The notes beneath the pieces are model-generated. The model was not told the origin of the DNA. It worked only from the letters and a program-made list of their open reading frames with translations, and made no database searches. A stretch of 64,000 nt of DNA from Nocardia donostiensis (GTDB lineage Bacteria > Actinomycetota > Actinomycetes > Mycobacteriales > Mycobacteriaceae): contig NZ_MUKP01000001.1 of NCBI RefSeq assembly GCF_002081715.1, positions 62,001 to 126,000 of the forward strand, read 5' to 3'. Both the position numbers and the translations under genes were made by a program. Each line of letters begins with the position of its first letter. The stretch's first letter is position 1. Positions 26,968-36,517 of the stretch are shown here, one piece after another.

Positions 26968-27528
26968 TCAACCGGGGTTCTCCGACAGCGGCGTCGGACG
27001 GTGGTAGCGGCCGTTGTAGTACAGCAGCGGGGCGGCGGCGGGGGATTCGTCGGTGTTGTCGTGGACGCGGGTGACGCGACCGACGACGAAGGTGTGGTCG
27101 CCGATCGGGATCAGCTGTTCCACGGTGGTGCGCAACCAGATGGGGGTGCCGTGCAGGACCGGTTCGCCGGTGTCCAGCGTCGTCCACAGCGAGCGGTCGG
27201 TGAAGCGTTCCTCGGCGGTGCGGGCGAAACGCTGTGCGATATGGCGTTGATGTTCGCCGAGGAAATGGATGACGGCCGAGTTCGCGGCGGTCATCGCAGT
27301 CAGGCTCGACGAGGTGTGCGCGATATTGAACGACACAAGCGGCGGCTCCAACGACAGCGAGGCGAACGAGGTCGCCGTGAAACCGACCGGACCGTTCGCC
27401 GAACCCAGCGTCACCACGGTGACACCGGACGGATAGTGCCGCATCGACGCGCGGTACTGATCGGCGGTGATACCGCTGAGATCGTCGGGGATGCGGAGTT
27501 CGGAGTCGGGCAGTGGAGCGTCGGTCAC
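26968..27528 (-). CDS. Flavin reductase-family protein
   Basis: 186 residues. FMN-binding split barrel of the flavin reductase type: [40 protein letters not shown] and the later [15 protein letters not shown]. Such proteins supply reduced flavin to a partner monooxygenase, using NAD(P)H. No monooxygenase gene is adjacent, so the partner is unknown. Confidence 0.92.
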   Translation of the reverse strand: MTDAPLPDSELRIPDDLSGITADQYRASMRHYPSGVTVVTLGSANGPVGFTATSFASLSLEPPLVSFNIAHTSSSLTAMTAANSAVIHFLGEHQRHIAQRFARTAEERFTDRSLWTTLDTGEPVLHGTPIWLRTTVEQLIPIGDHTFVVGRVTRVHDNTDESPAAAPLLYYNGRYHRPTPLSENPG

Positions 27529-27578
27529 ATCACGACGCTACCGTCCGCGGCAAGCGCAGTGCTCGGCTTCAATCGGCT

Positions 27579-28052
27579 TCAATCGACGTCGACCGCCAGA
27601 CCCGCGGTGATCCGCAGCAGCTCCCGGTACGAGGTGCGGAACATGGTGTCCGGGTGCCCGGCGGTGGCCCACAGCTCCCGGTGCCGCGACAGCGCCGTGT
27701 CCACCCAGGTGGGCAGATTCGCCGGATGCCCGACCGGTGCGATGCCGTCGATCTCCTGACCGGTCATCTGTACCGCCAGTTCGGCGGAGGCCGGAACGAG
27801 CACACCGTCCAGGCGTTGCCCGGTGCGTCGCAGATCGACCTGGTGTGCGGCGGAGACCAGCAGCAGCACCGGATCGTCGTCGAGCAGGAAGACCAGCGAT
27901 TTCGTGATCGCGCCGATATCGACGCCGAGCACTCGGGCGGCGTCGTCGGTGGTGGCTGCCGGTTCCGGCTGGGTGAGGATGACGCCGTGGTGGCCCCGGG
28001 CGATCAACGTGTCGGAGACCCGGCAGGAGGCTGGGGGAAGCGACCTGCGCAT
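27579..28052 (-). CDS. YbaK/ProX-type aminoacyl-tRNA deacylase
   Basis: 157 residues from MRRSLPPAS (28052). Trans-acting editing domain of the YbaK/EbsC family, which hydrolyses mischarged tRNA such as Cys-tRNA(Pro). The conserved lysine stands in GAITKSLVFLLDDDP; GHPANLPTWVDTAL and a C-terminal FRTSYRELLRIT match the family. It is divergent from the isomerase gene with a 66-bp gap. Confidence 0.88.
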   Translation of the reverse strand: MRRSLPPASCRVSDTLIARGHHGVILTQPEPAATTDDAARVLGVDIGAITKSLVFLLDDDPVLLLVSAAHQVDLRRTGQRLDGVLVPASAELAVQMTGQEIDGIAPVGHPANLPTWVDTALSRHRELWATAGHPDTMFRTSYRELLRITAGLAVDVD

Positions 28053-28106
28053 ATTCTCAGGGTAAAGCCGGTACCGCCGCTGTGTCCGGCGAAGAAACCA
28101 CCTCGA

Positions 28107-28112
28107 TACCCT
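28107..28112 (+). promoter_or_regulatory. -10 box of a leaderless promoter
   Basis: TACCCT ends 6 nt before the ATG at 28119, with no ribosome binding site in between. Another member of the leaderless set in this window. Confidence 0.5.
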
Positions 28113-28118
28113 GGCCGG

Positions 28119-28940
28119 ATGACTGATTGGCAGGCTTTCACCGTCCACACCGCGGACCACGTCGCGCAGGTGACGTTGACCGGCCCCGGCAAGGGCAATG
28201 CGATGGGCCCGGATTTCTGGCGGGAACTTCCGCAGATCTTCGGTGAGCTCGACGCCGACCCGCAGGTGCGTGCCATCGTGCTGACCGGTTCCGGGAAGCA
28301 TTTCTCCTACGGCCTCGACCTGCCCGCCATGAGCGGGACATTCGGGCCGCTGATGGCGGATCGGGCGCTGGCCGCGCCGCGCACCGACTTCCTGCACGAG
28401 ATCCGCCGGATGCAGGATTCGGTGACCGCGGTCGCCGACTGCCGCAAACCGGTGATCGCGGCCGTATCGGGCTGGTGCATCGGCGGAGGGCTCGACCTGA
28501 TCGCCGCGGTCGATATTCGCTACGCGAGCCAGGACGCGAAGTTCAGCCTGCGTGAGGCGAAGGTGGCCATTGTCGCCGATATCGGTTCGCTGCACCGGCT
28601 GCCCGGCATCATCGGCGAGGGCCACCTGCGCGAACTGGCCTACACCGGCAAGGACATCGATGCCGGGCGCGCCGAGAAGATCGGCCTGGTCAACGACGTG
28701 TTCCCCGATCAGCAGGCCGCACTGGACGCCGCGCACGCCACCGCCCGCGAGATCGCGGCCAACCCGCCGCTGGTGGTGCAGGGCGTCAAGGACGTGCTCG
28801 ACCACAGGAACGCGGCCGCCGTCGCCGACGGCTTGCGCTACGTCTCGGCGTGGAACGCGGCGTTCCTGCCGTCGGAGGACCTGACCGAGGCCATCCAGGC
28901 GGTGTTCGAGAAGCGCGCCCCTGAGTTCAAGGGCCGCTGA
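28119..28940 (+). CDS. Crotonase-fold protein, dienoyl-CoA isomerase-like
   Basis: 273 residues. Crotonase superfamily: oxyanion loop SGKHFSYGLDLPAM, then AVSGWCIGGGLDLIAAVDIR and LREAKVAIVADIGSLHRLPG. The Asp after GGG, the Glu in LREAK and the Asp in VADIG line up with the three acidic catalytic residues of delta(3,5)-delta(2,4)-dienoyl-CoA isomerase, so this function is more likely than a plain enoyl-CoA hydratase. It would handle unsaturated fatty acids in beta-oxidation. The start is supported by the leaderless -10 box. Confidence 0.88.
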   Translation: MTDWQAFTVHTADHVAQVTLTGPGKGNAMGPDFWRELPQIFGELDADPQVRAIVLTGSGKHFSYGLDLPAMSGTFGPLMADRALAAPRTDFLHEIRRMQDSVTAVADCRKPVIAAVSGWCIGGGLDLIAAVDIRYASQDAKFSLREAKVAIVADIGSLHRLPGIIGEGHLRELAYTGKDIDAGRAEKIGLVNDVFPDQQAALDAAHATAREIAANPPLVVQGVKDVLDHRNAAAVADGLRYVSAWNAAFLPSEDLTEAIQAVFEKRAPEFKGR

Positions 28941-29006
28941 GCTGTTCATAGGCCGCTGAGCCTGATCCGGCGAGCGGCGCGCGCACCGCCGCTCGCCGGA
29001 TGCGCG

Positions 29007-29498
29007 TCAGTGCGCGCCCTTGTCCTTCAGCCGCTGGAACGAGGCCTGGACCTCGGCCTCGGCCGCGGCGCGGTCGACCCACTCCGAGCCCTTGACGTAT
29101 TTGCCGGGCTCGAGGTCCTTGTAGCGCTCGAAGAAATGTTTGATCGCGGCCAGCTCGAACTCCGGGACGTCTTTGAGGTCCTGGATGTGATCCCAGCGCG
29201 GATCGTCCGCCGGGACGCACAGGATCTTGTCGTCGCCGCCTGCCTCGTCGGTCATCTTGTACATGGCGACCGGCCTGGCCTCCACGATCACACCGGGGAA
29301 CACCGACTCGGGCAGCAGGACCAGCGCGTCCAGCGGGTCACCATCCTCGCCCAGGGTGTTTTCGATGAAGCCGTAGTCGGCCGGGTAGCCCATGGAGGTG
29401 AACAGGAACCGATCGAGCCGGACCCGGCCGGTCTCGTGATCGACCTCGTACTTGTTGCGGGAACCTTTGGGGATCTCGATGGTGACGTCGAACTCCAC
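29007..29498 (-). CDS. ppa: Inorganic pyrophosphatase
   Basis: 163 residues, GTG start with AAAAGGAG 6 nt upstream. Family I soluble pyrophosphatase, splitting PPi to two phosphates with Mg2+. Motifs: [37 protein letters not shown] (metal-binding Asp cluster) and the late [15 protein letters not shown]. It stands divergent to dacB, as ppa does in M. tuberculosis. Confidence 0.97.
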   Translation of the reverse strand: MEFDVTIEIPKGSRNKYEVDHETGRVRLDRFLFTSMGYPADYGFIENTLGEDGDPLDALVLLPESVFPGVIVEARPVAMYKMTDEAGGDDKILCVPADDPRWDHIQDLKDVPEFELAAIKHFFERYKDLEPGKYVKGSEWVDRAAAEAEVQASFQRLKDKGAH

Positions 29499-29627
29499 GC
29501 CATCTCCTTTTCCGATGCATCAAACGGTCGGCGAGCGGGCGGTGGCCGACTCACCAGGTTGTTCGGGGGAACGGTAGCGGAACGAGGATAGTGTTGTCGG
29601 CGGCCGGATGGGTTTTCCGGTTGGCTC

Positions 29628-31187
29628 ATGGGTGCGGCAAGCGGCGTTAGGGAGACGACGGGCAACGTGGTTGGTCAGGGCGGTAGGAACATCGGTGGTT
29701 TAGCCGCGCGACGACGCCGCAGAACGTGGATCGGGCTGATCACCGGTCTTGTGGTGCTGGTCGCCGCGGCGACCGTGCTCGCGGTGACAGTGCAACCGTG
29801 GACGGCGGAGTTCCGTCACGGCGGTCTGACGATCGCCGACCCGCCCGCGCCGGTGCGGCCGTTCCCGCAAGTCGAGCCCGCACCGGAGGACGCGCCCGCG
29901 CCGAGCTCATCGGGTCTGGCCGCCGCATTGGCGCCGGTGGTGGCGAATCCGGATCTGGGCGGATTCAGCGGTTCGGTCACCGACGCCGCAACCGGGACGG
30001 TGCTGTGGAGCGCGGACGCGGACAAACCGGCCACACCGTCGTCCACGGTAAAGATCCTGACCTCGGCGGCCGCACTGCTCGTGCTGGCGCCCGACCATCG
30101 GGTACGGACCCGAGTGGTGGCGGGGGCGGCGCCGAACGAGATCGTGCTGGTCGGCGAGGGCGACCCGACACTGACCGCGCAGCCGGACGGCAAGGGCTAC
30201 TACCCGAACGGGCCCCGGCTGTCGGATCTGGCCGACCAGGTCCGGGCCTCGGGCGTGCGGGCGGACACCATTGTGGTGGACACCTCCGCCTACACCGGGC
30301 CGACCATGGCGAAAGGTTGGGAGCCGATCGATATCCCCGGCGGTTCGATCGCCCCGATCGAACCGGTGATGCTCGACGGCGGCCGGTTGGACCCGCTCGT
30401 CGAGTATTCGCCGCGTTCCAGCACACCCGCCCTGGATGTGGGCAGGCGGCTGGCCGTCGAACTGGGTATGGACCCGGCCAAGGTCCGGGCGGGCACGGCC
30501 AGGCCGGGAGCCGAAGAGTTGGCGAGCGTACAGTCCGCGCCGCTGCGCGACCTGCTTCGCGACTTGATGATCCACTCCGACAATGTGCTCGCCGAAACCA
30601 TCGGCCGCGAGATCGCCGAAGCCACCGGAAAGCCCGCATCGTTCGACGGCGCGGCGGCCGCGATAACCGCGACGCTGGCGGGGGCCGGATTCGATATCCG
30701 CGGTGTGACCATGCACGACACCAGCGGTCTGTCCACCGACGACCGGGTCCCGGCCCGGGTACTGGACGAAATCCTGGCGGCGGCCGCCGCCGGCGGCGAT
30801 GACGACGAGGAAAAGCCACCGCTGCCGAGGCAGCCGCGGCTCCACCCGGGAGCCGGGCTGCCCTCGCTGCCCGCCGACAGCGGCAATAACGGCGACAACG
30901 GCGACGACCTGTCCGCCACGCTCGCCCCGATTCTGGATTACCTGCCCGTCGCGGGCGGGACCGGCTCGCTGACCAGCCGTTTCGTCACCGAGCACCGGGC
31001 CGGTGCGGGATGGGTGCGGGCCAAGACCGGAACTTTGTCGGTAGCCAGCACGTTGGCCGGTTATGTACTGGACAGCGATGGGCGGGTGCTCACCTTCGCG
31101 TTGATGTCGAGCGATCGGCCACCGGAGGTCAGCAGGCCCGCCCTGGACACGATCGCGGCCACGCTACGCAACTGCGGATGCTCCTGA
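29628..31187 (+). CDS. dacB: D-alanyl-D-alanine carboxypeptidase/endopeptidase (PBP4 class)
   Basis: 519 residues. A basic N-terminus (RRRRRTWIG) and one membrane segment (LITGLVVLVAAATVLAV) act as a signal anchor, then a Pro-rich linker and the serine transpeptidase-fold domain. Active-site motifs: Ser139-x-x-Lys142 in PSSTVK, SDN in MIHSDNVLAET and KTG in VRAKTGTLSVA. It trims peptidoglycan stem peptides outside the membrane. A hydrophilic insert of about 40 residues (DDDEEKPPLPRQPRLHPG ... DNGDD) is present before the last motif. Followed by DUF2342-tilS-hpt as in mycobacteria. Confidence 0.94.
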   Translation: MGAASGVRETTGNVVGQGGRNIGGLAARRRRRTWIGLITGLVVLVAAATVLAVTVQPWTAEFRHGGLTIADPPAPVRPFPQVEPAPEDAPAPSSSGLAAALAPVVANPDLGGFSGSVTDAATGTVLWSADADKPATPSSTVKILTSAAALLVLAPDHRVRTRVVAGAAPNEIVLVGEGDPTLTAQPDGKGYYPNGPRLSDLADQVRASGVRADTIVVDTSAYTGPTMAKGWEPIDIPGGSIAPIEPVMLDGGRLDPLVEYSPRSSTPALDVGRRLAVELGMDPAKVRAGTARPGAEELASVQSAPLRDLLRDLMIHSDNVLAETIGREIAEATGKPASFDGAAAAITATLAGAGFDIRGVTMHDTSGLSTDDRVPARVLDEILAAAAAGGDDDEEKPPLPRQPRLHPGAGLPSLPADSGNNGDNGDDLSATLAPILDYLPVAGGTGSLTSRFVTEHRAGAGWVRAKTGTLSVASTLAGYVLDSDGRVLTFALMSSDRPPEVSRPALDTIAATLRNCGCS

Positions 31188-31217
31188 TGGGCATCCGGTA
31201 CCCGCGAGGGTTGGAGC

Positions 31218-31237
31218 CCCCTCCCGTCAGGGAGGGG
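31218..31237. terminator. Perfect 8-bp GC hairpin between dacB and DUF2342
   Basis: CCCCTCCC and GGGAGGGG pair around a GTCA loop, 30 bp after dacB and ending 23 bp before the next start. No U tract follows. It may be a partial terminator, an attenuator or an mRNA processing barrier between the two genes. Confidence 0.45.
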
Positions 31238-31260
31238 AGAAGGTCAAGGGTGGAAGGCTT

Positions 31261-32394
31261 ATGACTCGACGAACCAAGGAGACTCGACGAAGCCAGGACT
31301 CGAGCGACCTCGACAGAGGCAAACCAGCCACCGAGGGTGCCGAGACGAAACACCGCCCGCTTTCGGCTGCGGTGGACTGGAAGCTAGCGGCGCGCACCGG
31401 TGCAACGCTGGTCCCTTCCGGTCCCCGCGCAGGCAGAGCCGCCGCAGAGCAAATCGTCACCGAACTCGCCACCGCATCGAGGCGCGCGGAGGAACCCGTT
31501 CGCGCCGTGACCGGGCTGCTCGACGACCAGCCGGTGCCCGCGGCTCGGATCGTGGACCGTCCCGGCTGGATCGACGCGGCCGCAGGCTCGATGTCTCAGC
31601 TCACCGGTACCGGCATCGAAGGCGAAGAGCGCGGACGGCTGACCGGTAAACCGGCCGGTGTGCAGGCCGGGGCGATGCTCGCTTTCTTATCCACCGCGAT
31701 TCTGGGCCAATACGACCCGTTCACCGGTCCCGACGGGACGCTGCTGCTGGTGGCGCCGAACATTATGGGGGTGGAGCGAGCGCTCGGTGTTTCGCCCGCC
31801 GATTTCCGGTTCTGGGTCTGTTTGCACGAGGTCACCCACCGGGTGCAGTTCTCCTCGGCGCCATGGCTGTCGGAATATATGCGCAGCAATGTCGATGTAC
31901 TCGGTGAAATCGGTGACGAGCCGATAACCGAGATGCTGTCCCGGCTGCTCGGCGAGGTCAAGGAACGCAGGCGCGGCACCGCCGCCGACGACCCGGCCGC
32001 GCGCGGCGTACTCGGTCTGCTGCGCGCCACCCAGCCCCCACCGCAACGCGAGGCGCTGGACCGGCTGCTGATGCTCGGCACCTTGCTGGAAGGCCACGCC
32101 GACCATGTCATGGACGCGGTGGGCCCCAGCATCATCCCGACGGTCGAACAAATCCGGGCGGCGTTCGATCAGCGCCGCAAACGCCCCACCAACCCGATCC
32201 AGCGGCTGCTGCGCGCCCTGCTCGGCGTGGACGCGAAGGTCGCGCAGTACGTGCGCGGCAAGGCATTCGTCGACGAGGTGGTGGCCACCGTCGGTATGGA
32301 GCGGTTCAACGCGGTCTGGACCGATGCCGACACCCTGCCCCGAACCGACGAAATCGACACCCCGCAACGCTGGATCGCACGGGTACTGGCCTGA
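31261..32394 (+). CDS. Zinc-dependent metalloprotease-like protein (DUF2342)
   Basis: 377 residues. Actinobacterial family of predicted zincin-fold proteins, once annotated as associated with coenzyme F420 biosynthesis. The zinc motif His189-Glu190-x2-His193 sits in FWVCLHEVTHRVQF, and LEGHADHVMDAVG later is likely to give the third ligand. The cellular target is unknown. AAGG near the ATG serves as ribosome binding site. It overlaps functionally with the tilS-hpt cluster, 2 bp before tilS, and is conserved in that position in mycobacteria. Confidence 0.9.
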   Translation: MTRRTKETRRSQDSSDLDRGKPATEGAETKHRPLSAAVDWKLAARTGATLVPSGPRAGRAAAEQIVTELATASRRAEEPVRAVTGLLDDQPVPAARIVDRPGWIDAAAGSMSQLTGTGIEGEERGRLTGKPAGVQAGAMLAFLSTAILGQYDPFTGPDGTLLLVAPNIMGVERALGVSPADFRFWVCLHEVTHRVQFSSAPWLSEYMRSNVDVLGEIGDEPITEMLSRLLGEVKERRRGTAADDPAARGVLGLLRATQPPPQREALDRLLMLGTLLEGHADHVMDAVGPSIIPTVEQIRAAFDQRRKRPTNPIQRLLRALLGVDAKVAQYVRGKAFVDEVVATVGMERFNAVWTDADTLPRTDEIDTPQRWIARVLA

Positions 32395-32396
32395 TC

Positions 32397-33500
32397 GTGC
32401 AGCGCGAGGAACGAACTGCCCGTCCTGGCGACGCGTCAGGTTCCGGCGCGCCAGCCCAGCTACCTCCCGAAACGGCAGCGGTTCTGACCATCAGACACGC
32501 GGTGCGTGGCTGGCTGGCGCGCCACCGCCAGGGTGCGGGCGCGGTGGCCATTGGGCTTTCCGGGGGCGCGGATTCGCTCGCTTTGACGGCGGCGACGGTC
32601 GCTGAAGCCGGGGCGGTGGACGCCCTTGTAGTGGACCACCGGCTGCAACCGGGTTCGGCGGAGGTCGCCGCGACAGCGGCCGAAACCGCGCTGGAGCTCG
32701 GGTGCCGTTCGGCGCGGGTGCTTCCGGTCGTGGTCGACGGCGTGGGCGGTATGGAGGCGGCGGCGCGGCGGGCCCGCTACGCGGCATTGGATTCCGCGCG
32801 CGGCGGGCTACCGGTACTGCTCGGCCACACCCTCGACGACCAGGCGGAAACGGTGCTGCTCGGGTTGGGGCGCGGTTCCGGGGCGCGGTCTATCCAGGGC
32901 ATGGCGCCATACTCTCCGCCGTGGGGCAGGCCGCTGCTCGAGGTGCGGCGCGCGACGACCCGGCAGTGCTGTACGGATCTCGGTCTCATCCCGCATGAGG
33001 ACCCGCACAACTGGTCGCCCGATTTCACTCGAGTCAGGTTGCGCACCGAGGCATTGCCGCTGCTCGAAGACATTCTGGGTGGCAGCGCGGCTGTCGCGTT
33101 GGCGCGGACGGCGCAATTGTTGCGGGAGGACAACGCCGCGCTCGACGCCGTAGCCGAAGACCTGCTGGGCAGCGCGAGCCGAGAAGCCGTCCGGGCGGAA
33201 AGCGCACCCGGTTGCCACCCTGTCGATTACGTGGCGCTGTCCTGCGAGACGCTCGTCACGGCCCCCGCAGCCGTGCGCCGCCGTACCGTGCGCACCTGGC
33301 TGCTGGCAGGCGGAGCGAAGGCCGTGACCGCCAAACATTTACAGGCGGTCGACGAACTGGTGGTCGCGTGGCGCGGCCAGGGACCGGTCGCGGTGGGTGG
33401 CGGCGACCCCGGTACCAGGTTGGTCGTCAGGCGCGAACATGGCAGGCTGACACTTGCTCTAGCCGAGCGGCAGGACCGCGACCGAAGGGAAACCAGCTGA
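32397..33500 (+). CDS. tilS: tRNA(Ile)-lysidine synthetase
   Basis: 367 residues, GTG start 2 bp after the preceding stop. It converts the wobble C of tRNA-Ile(CAU) to lysidine using ATP and lysine. The PP-loop SGGADSLAL is at residues 55-63, followed by [10 protein letters not shown] and [20 protein letters not shown], all typical. The C-terminal part is short compared with E. coli TilS. Hpt follows one base later. Confidence 0.96.
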   Translation: MQREERTARPGDASGSGAPAQLPPETAAVLTIRHAVRGWLARHRQGAGAVAIGLSGGADSLALTAATVAEAGAVDALVVDHRLQPGSAEVAATAAETALELGCRSARVLPVVVDGVGGMEAAARRARYAALDSARGGLPVLLGHTLDDQAETVLLGLGRGSGARSIQGMAPYSPPWGRPLLEVRRATTRQCCTDLGLIPHEDPHNWSPDFTRVRLRTEALPLLEDILGGSAAVALARTAQLLREDNAALDAVAEDLLGSASREAVRAESAPGCHPVDYVALSCETLVTAPAAVRRRTVRTWLLAGGAKAVTAKHLQAVDELVVAWRGQGPVAVGGGDPGTRLVVRREHGRLTLALAERQDRDRRETS

Positions 33501-33501
33501 C

Positions 33502-34062
33502 GTGTACGGGGACGACATCGCGTCGGTGCTGATCACCGAGGAAGAGATCGCCGCCAAGACCAAGGAACTGGCCGGGCTGATCGCCGAACGTTACCCCGCC
33601 GACGCCCCCGAAGGTGATCTGCTGCTGGTCGGTGTGCTCAAAGGCGCGATCTTCTTCATGACCGATCTGGCCAAACAGTTGAGTATCCCCACTCAGATGG
33701 AGTTCATGGCCGTCTCTTCCTATGGTTCGTCCACCTCGTCGTCGGGTGTGGTGCGCATCATGAAGGACCTGGACAAAGACATCGCGGGCCGTAACGTGCT
33801 GATCGTCGAGGACATCATCGACTCCGGCCTGACTCTGTCCTGGCTGATGCGCAACCTGTCCACCCGCAACCCGGCCTCCCTCGAAGTGGTGACCCTGCTG
33901 CGCAAACCCGATGCGCTGCGCACCCAGGTCGAGGTCGCGCACGTGGGTTTCGATATTCCCAACGAATTCGTCGTCGGCTACGGACTCGACTACGCCGAGC
34001 GCTACCGCGACCTGCCCTATATCGGCACCCTGCATCCGAAGGTGTACGGCGGAGCCGCCTGA
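33502..34062 (+). CDS. hpt: Hypoxanthine phosphoribosyltransferase
   Basis: 186 residues, GTG start. Purine salvage: hypoxanthine or guanine plus PRPP to IMP or GMP. The PRPP-binding motif [14 protein letters not shown] has Glu103-Asp104; [13 protein letters not shown] and [11 protein letters not shown] are the other family motifs. It sits directly after tilS. In M. tuberculosis hpt has the same tilS neighbour. Confidence 0.97.
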   Translation: MYGDDIASVLITEEEIAAKTKELAGLIAERYPADAPEGDLLLVGVLKGAIFFMTDLAKQLSIPTQMEFMAVSSYGSSTSSSGVVRIMKDLDKDIAGRNVLIVEDIIDSGLTLSWLMRNLSTRNPASLEVVTLLRKPDALRTQVEVAHVGFDIPNEFVVGYGLDYAERYRDLPYIGTLHPKVYGGAA

Positions 34063-34075
34063 GCGGCTTCCCGGT

Positions 34076-36349
34076 TCACCGGTCGGGTTCGTGCCTGCGT
34101 GCCGGACCGATCGGCGAAACCACCCGCTCCAGCGCGCGCAGATCGGCTTCCAGCGCCCGGAACAGCCCATAGGAACCGACGAACGCGACGATCGCGCCGA
34201 CGCACAGCACCCGCACTGCGACGATCACCGCCGCGATATCGGCGGGTGGCAGGAGCGTCACCGCCGCCACCGCAATCAACGGCACCGACGCGGCGACGGC
34301 GAGATACCAGTTGCAGCGGCGGTCCAGCCCGCGTAACCACACCGCGTCTTCGGCGCTGATATCGCCGTGATGCAGGAACACGGGGTATACGCAGCGCACG
34401 ATGTAGAAGTTCACCAGGAAGAACGGGTAGGCGAGTGCGATCGCGCCGCACACCACCAGTGAGGCGAGGAAATGGAATATCCCGCTGACCGGTAGATCGT
34501 CGGTGGTCAGTCGCAGCACGATCGGGAACGTGATCCCGGAGAATACCCACAGGGAAAAACCGACGAGCACTGCGCGGTCGCCGAACAGCAGCGTGTCGCG
34601 TCTGGCGCGGCGCAGCGCCGCCGGAGCGATGTGTGTGTCGCGGCGCAGGTCCCGAGTCACCGACAGCACGTACCGCGACATGTAGCCGATGATCACGACA
34701 CCGAGCGGGAACGATACCGCGTTCAGCACCGCGGTGAGGATGATGAAATTGCGCTGAGCTTCCTCCGGCAATCTGCTTACGATCAACTGCTGGTTGTGCT
34801 GGATGTTGTACAGCGAGGCCAGCGCATTCGGCAGCATGATGGCCAGCACGACCACCGGAATCCGCCATGCCCACAGCCGCCGCCGCCAGCTGTGCGGAGC
34901 CGGGTCGACCAGCTCGCGGGCGCGTGGGTCCAAGCACATCTCGAACTGCCTGGCCAGTACCGCCCCGTCGGTCCAGCGTTTCTCGCGGTCGGGTTCCAGG
35001 CAGGTGAGCAGGACCCGCCGCAGCGAATCCGGGCAGTCCGGCGGTATCCGTTCCAGCGCGTCCGGATCCACCCCGGCGCAGCGGCGCTGGAGCATGGCAT
35101 CGATGGTGGTTTCATCGCCCTGGCTGCCCGCGGTGGAGTCGTCGAACGGTTTCGCCCCGGTGAGCAGCTCCCACAGCAGCACCCCGAGCGAATAGATATC
35201 GGCGCGGGTGTCCAGGTCGGCAGCGCCACGGGCGCGCCAGGGATGGCAGGCCTCCAGCTGTTCGGGCGACATATACGTCAGCGAACCGCCGAAATACGCG
35301 ACCGGGCTGGTGCCTTCCACCGCGCGGCTGAAACTGATATTGAAATCGGCCAGCTTCGGCACACCTTCCGCCGTGAGCAGCACATTCGCCGGTTTGACAT
35401 CGCGGTGCAGCACCCCGTGGCAGGCCGCGTAGTCGAGCGCTTCGGCGAGCCTACGGCCCAGCCACGCGACGGTTTCCGGCCAGGTGAGCTCGGCGATCTC
35501 GTCGCGCACACTGGAATCGGTCGGCCGGATCTCCCCCTTTTCCTCCATGGCGCTGTCCACGGCGTCGAGTAGCAGCCGCCCGTCTCGCTGGTCGGGTGGG
35601 GTGGCACGCACCCAACGCAACACGCTGAGCAAGGTGCCGCCGGGCAGGAACTGCATGTACAGCAGCCGCAGCCTGCGCGCGCGAGGCGTGGCCTCTGCTT
35701 GCAGCAGCCGCTGATCGAAGACCCGGACGATGTAGTCGTGGTCGAGCTGAGCCAGCGTCTGCGGTTCGGTACCGTGATCCGCGGAAATCTTCACCGCAAC
35801 CAGCCGCTGCAGTGAACGCTGCCGAGCCAGGAACACCCGGGCGAACGCGCCACTGCCGAGCCCGGTGAGCAGGTCGAAATCCCCGATGCGCTGGCCCACC
35901 GTGATCCGGTCCAGTGCGGCGTGTTCGCCGGAACTGTCGTCGGCGTCGGTCGACATGGCGTCCGTCGCGTTCGGACTGGTGGTCTGCACCGACATGGTGT
36001 GTGCGGTGAAGGCCGCGGCCGTTGCCGTGGCGTCGGAGGCGGCCGTGACGTCGTCGGCTGCGATGGTGTCGTCAGGTGCGGTTGTGGGGGTGTCGGCGAA
36101 TACCGTGGTGTCGCTGAGTGGGTCAGCTGCCATTGTGGGGTTGTGGGGTGTTGCAGGGGTGGCCGCCATCGTGAGGTCGTCGGCTGCTGCTTGGTTGGGG
36201 GCAGCTGAGACGTCGTCGGCTGCGGTGGTGTAGCCGGGTGCGGTTGTCGGGGCGTCGGCGGGTGCCGTGGTATCGCCGAGTAGGCCAGCGCTCACTGTGG
36301 AGTCCGTGCCGTGGTCGGAACCCTGGTTGGTGCTGGGGTCGGCGTTCAT
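34076..36349 (-). CDS. Membrane Ser/Thr protein kinase with DFN motif
   Basis: 757 residues. An Ala/Thr/Asp-rich N-terminal tail of about 145 residues contains an imperfect internal repeat (residues 26-50 and 80-104). The kinase domain follows: G-loop GLGSGAFARV, Lys187 in AVKIS, HRDVKPANVLL and, instead of DFG, ADFN. APE is SPE in TYMSPEQLEA. The C-terminal 270 residues have five to six membrane segments (for example IPVVVLAIMLPNALASLYN) with no sensor domain such as PASTA. DFN kinases can be active, so function is not excluded. It is convergent to hpt. Confidence 0.9.
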   Translation of the reverse strand: MNADPSTNQGSDHGTDSTVSAGLLGDTTAPADAPTTAPGYTTAADDVSAAPNQAAADDLTMAATPATPHNPTMAADPLSDTTVFADTPTTAPDDTIAADDVTAASDATATAAAFTAHTMSVQTTSPNATDAMSTDADDSSGEHAALDRITVGQRIGDFDLLTGLGSGAFARVFLARQRSLQRLVAVKISADHGTEPQTLAQLDHDYIVRVFDQRLLQAEATPRARRLRLLYMQFLPGGTLLSVLRWVRATPPDQRDGRLLLDAVDSAMEEKGEIRPTDSSVRDEIAELTWPETVAWLGRRLAEALDYAACHGVLHRDVKPANVLLTAEGVPKLADFNISFSRAVEGTSPVAYFGGSLTYMSPEQLEACHPWRARGAADLDTRADIYSLGVLLWELLTGAKPFDDSTAGSQGDETTIDAMLQRRCAGVDPDALERIPPDCPDSLRRVLLTCLEPDREKRWTDGAVLARQFEMCLDPRARELVDPAPHSWRRRLWAWRIPVVVLAIMLPNALASLYNIQHNQQLIVSRLPEEAQRNFIILTAVLNAVSFPLGVVIIGYMSRYVLSVTRDLRRDTHIAPAALRRARRDTLLFGDRAVLVGFSLWVFSGITFPIVLRLTTDDLPVSGIFHFLASLVVCGAIALAYPFFLVNFYIVRCVYPVFLHHGDISAEDAVWLRGLDRRCNWYLAVAASVPLIAVAAVTLLPPADIAAVIVAVRVLCVGAIVAFVGSYGLFRALEADLRALERVVSPIGPARRHEPDR

Positions 36350-36517
36350 ACCGGTCCTGGTGGCTCGGCGGATGCATATGGTCCGTCTGGTCGACCGTAG
36401 GCGCAGCAGCTAAAATCCGCCACACCTGTCGTCGGGATCGGCGCAGGGTATGTGGAATATTTGCTGGACGAATCGGCTGTTCACGCGGTATCTGCGCGAC
36501 GGCCGCAGGAGGTGCCG

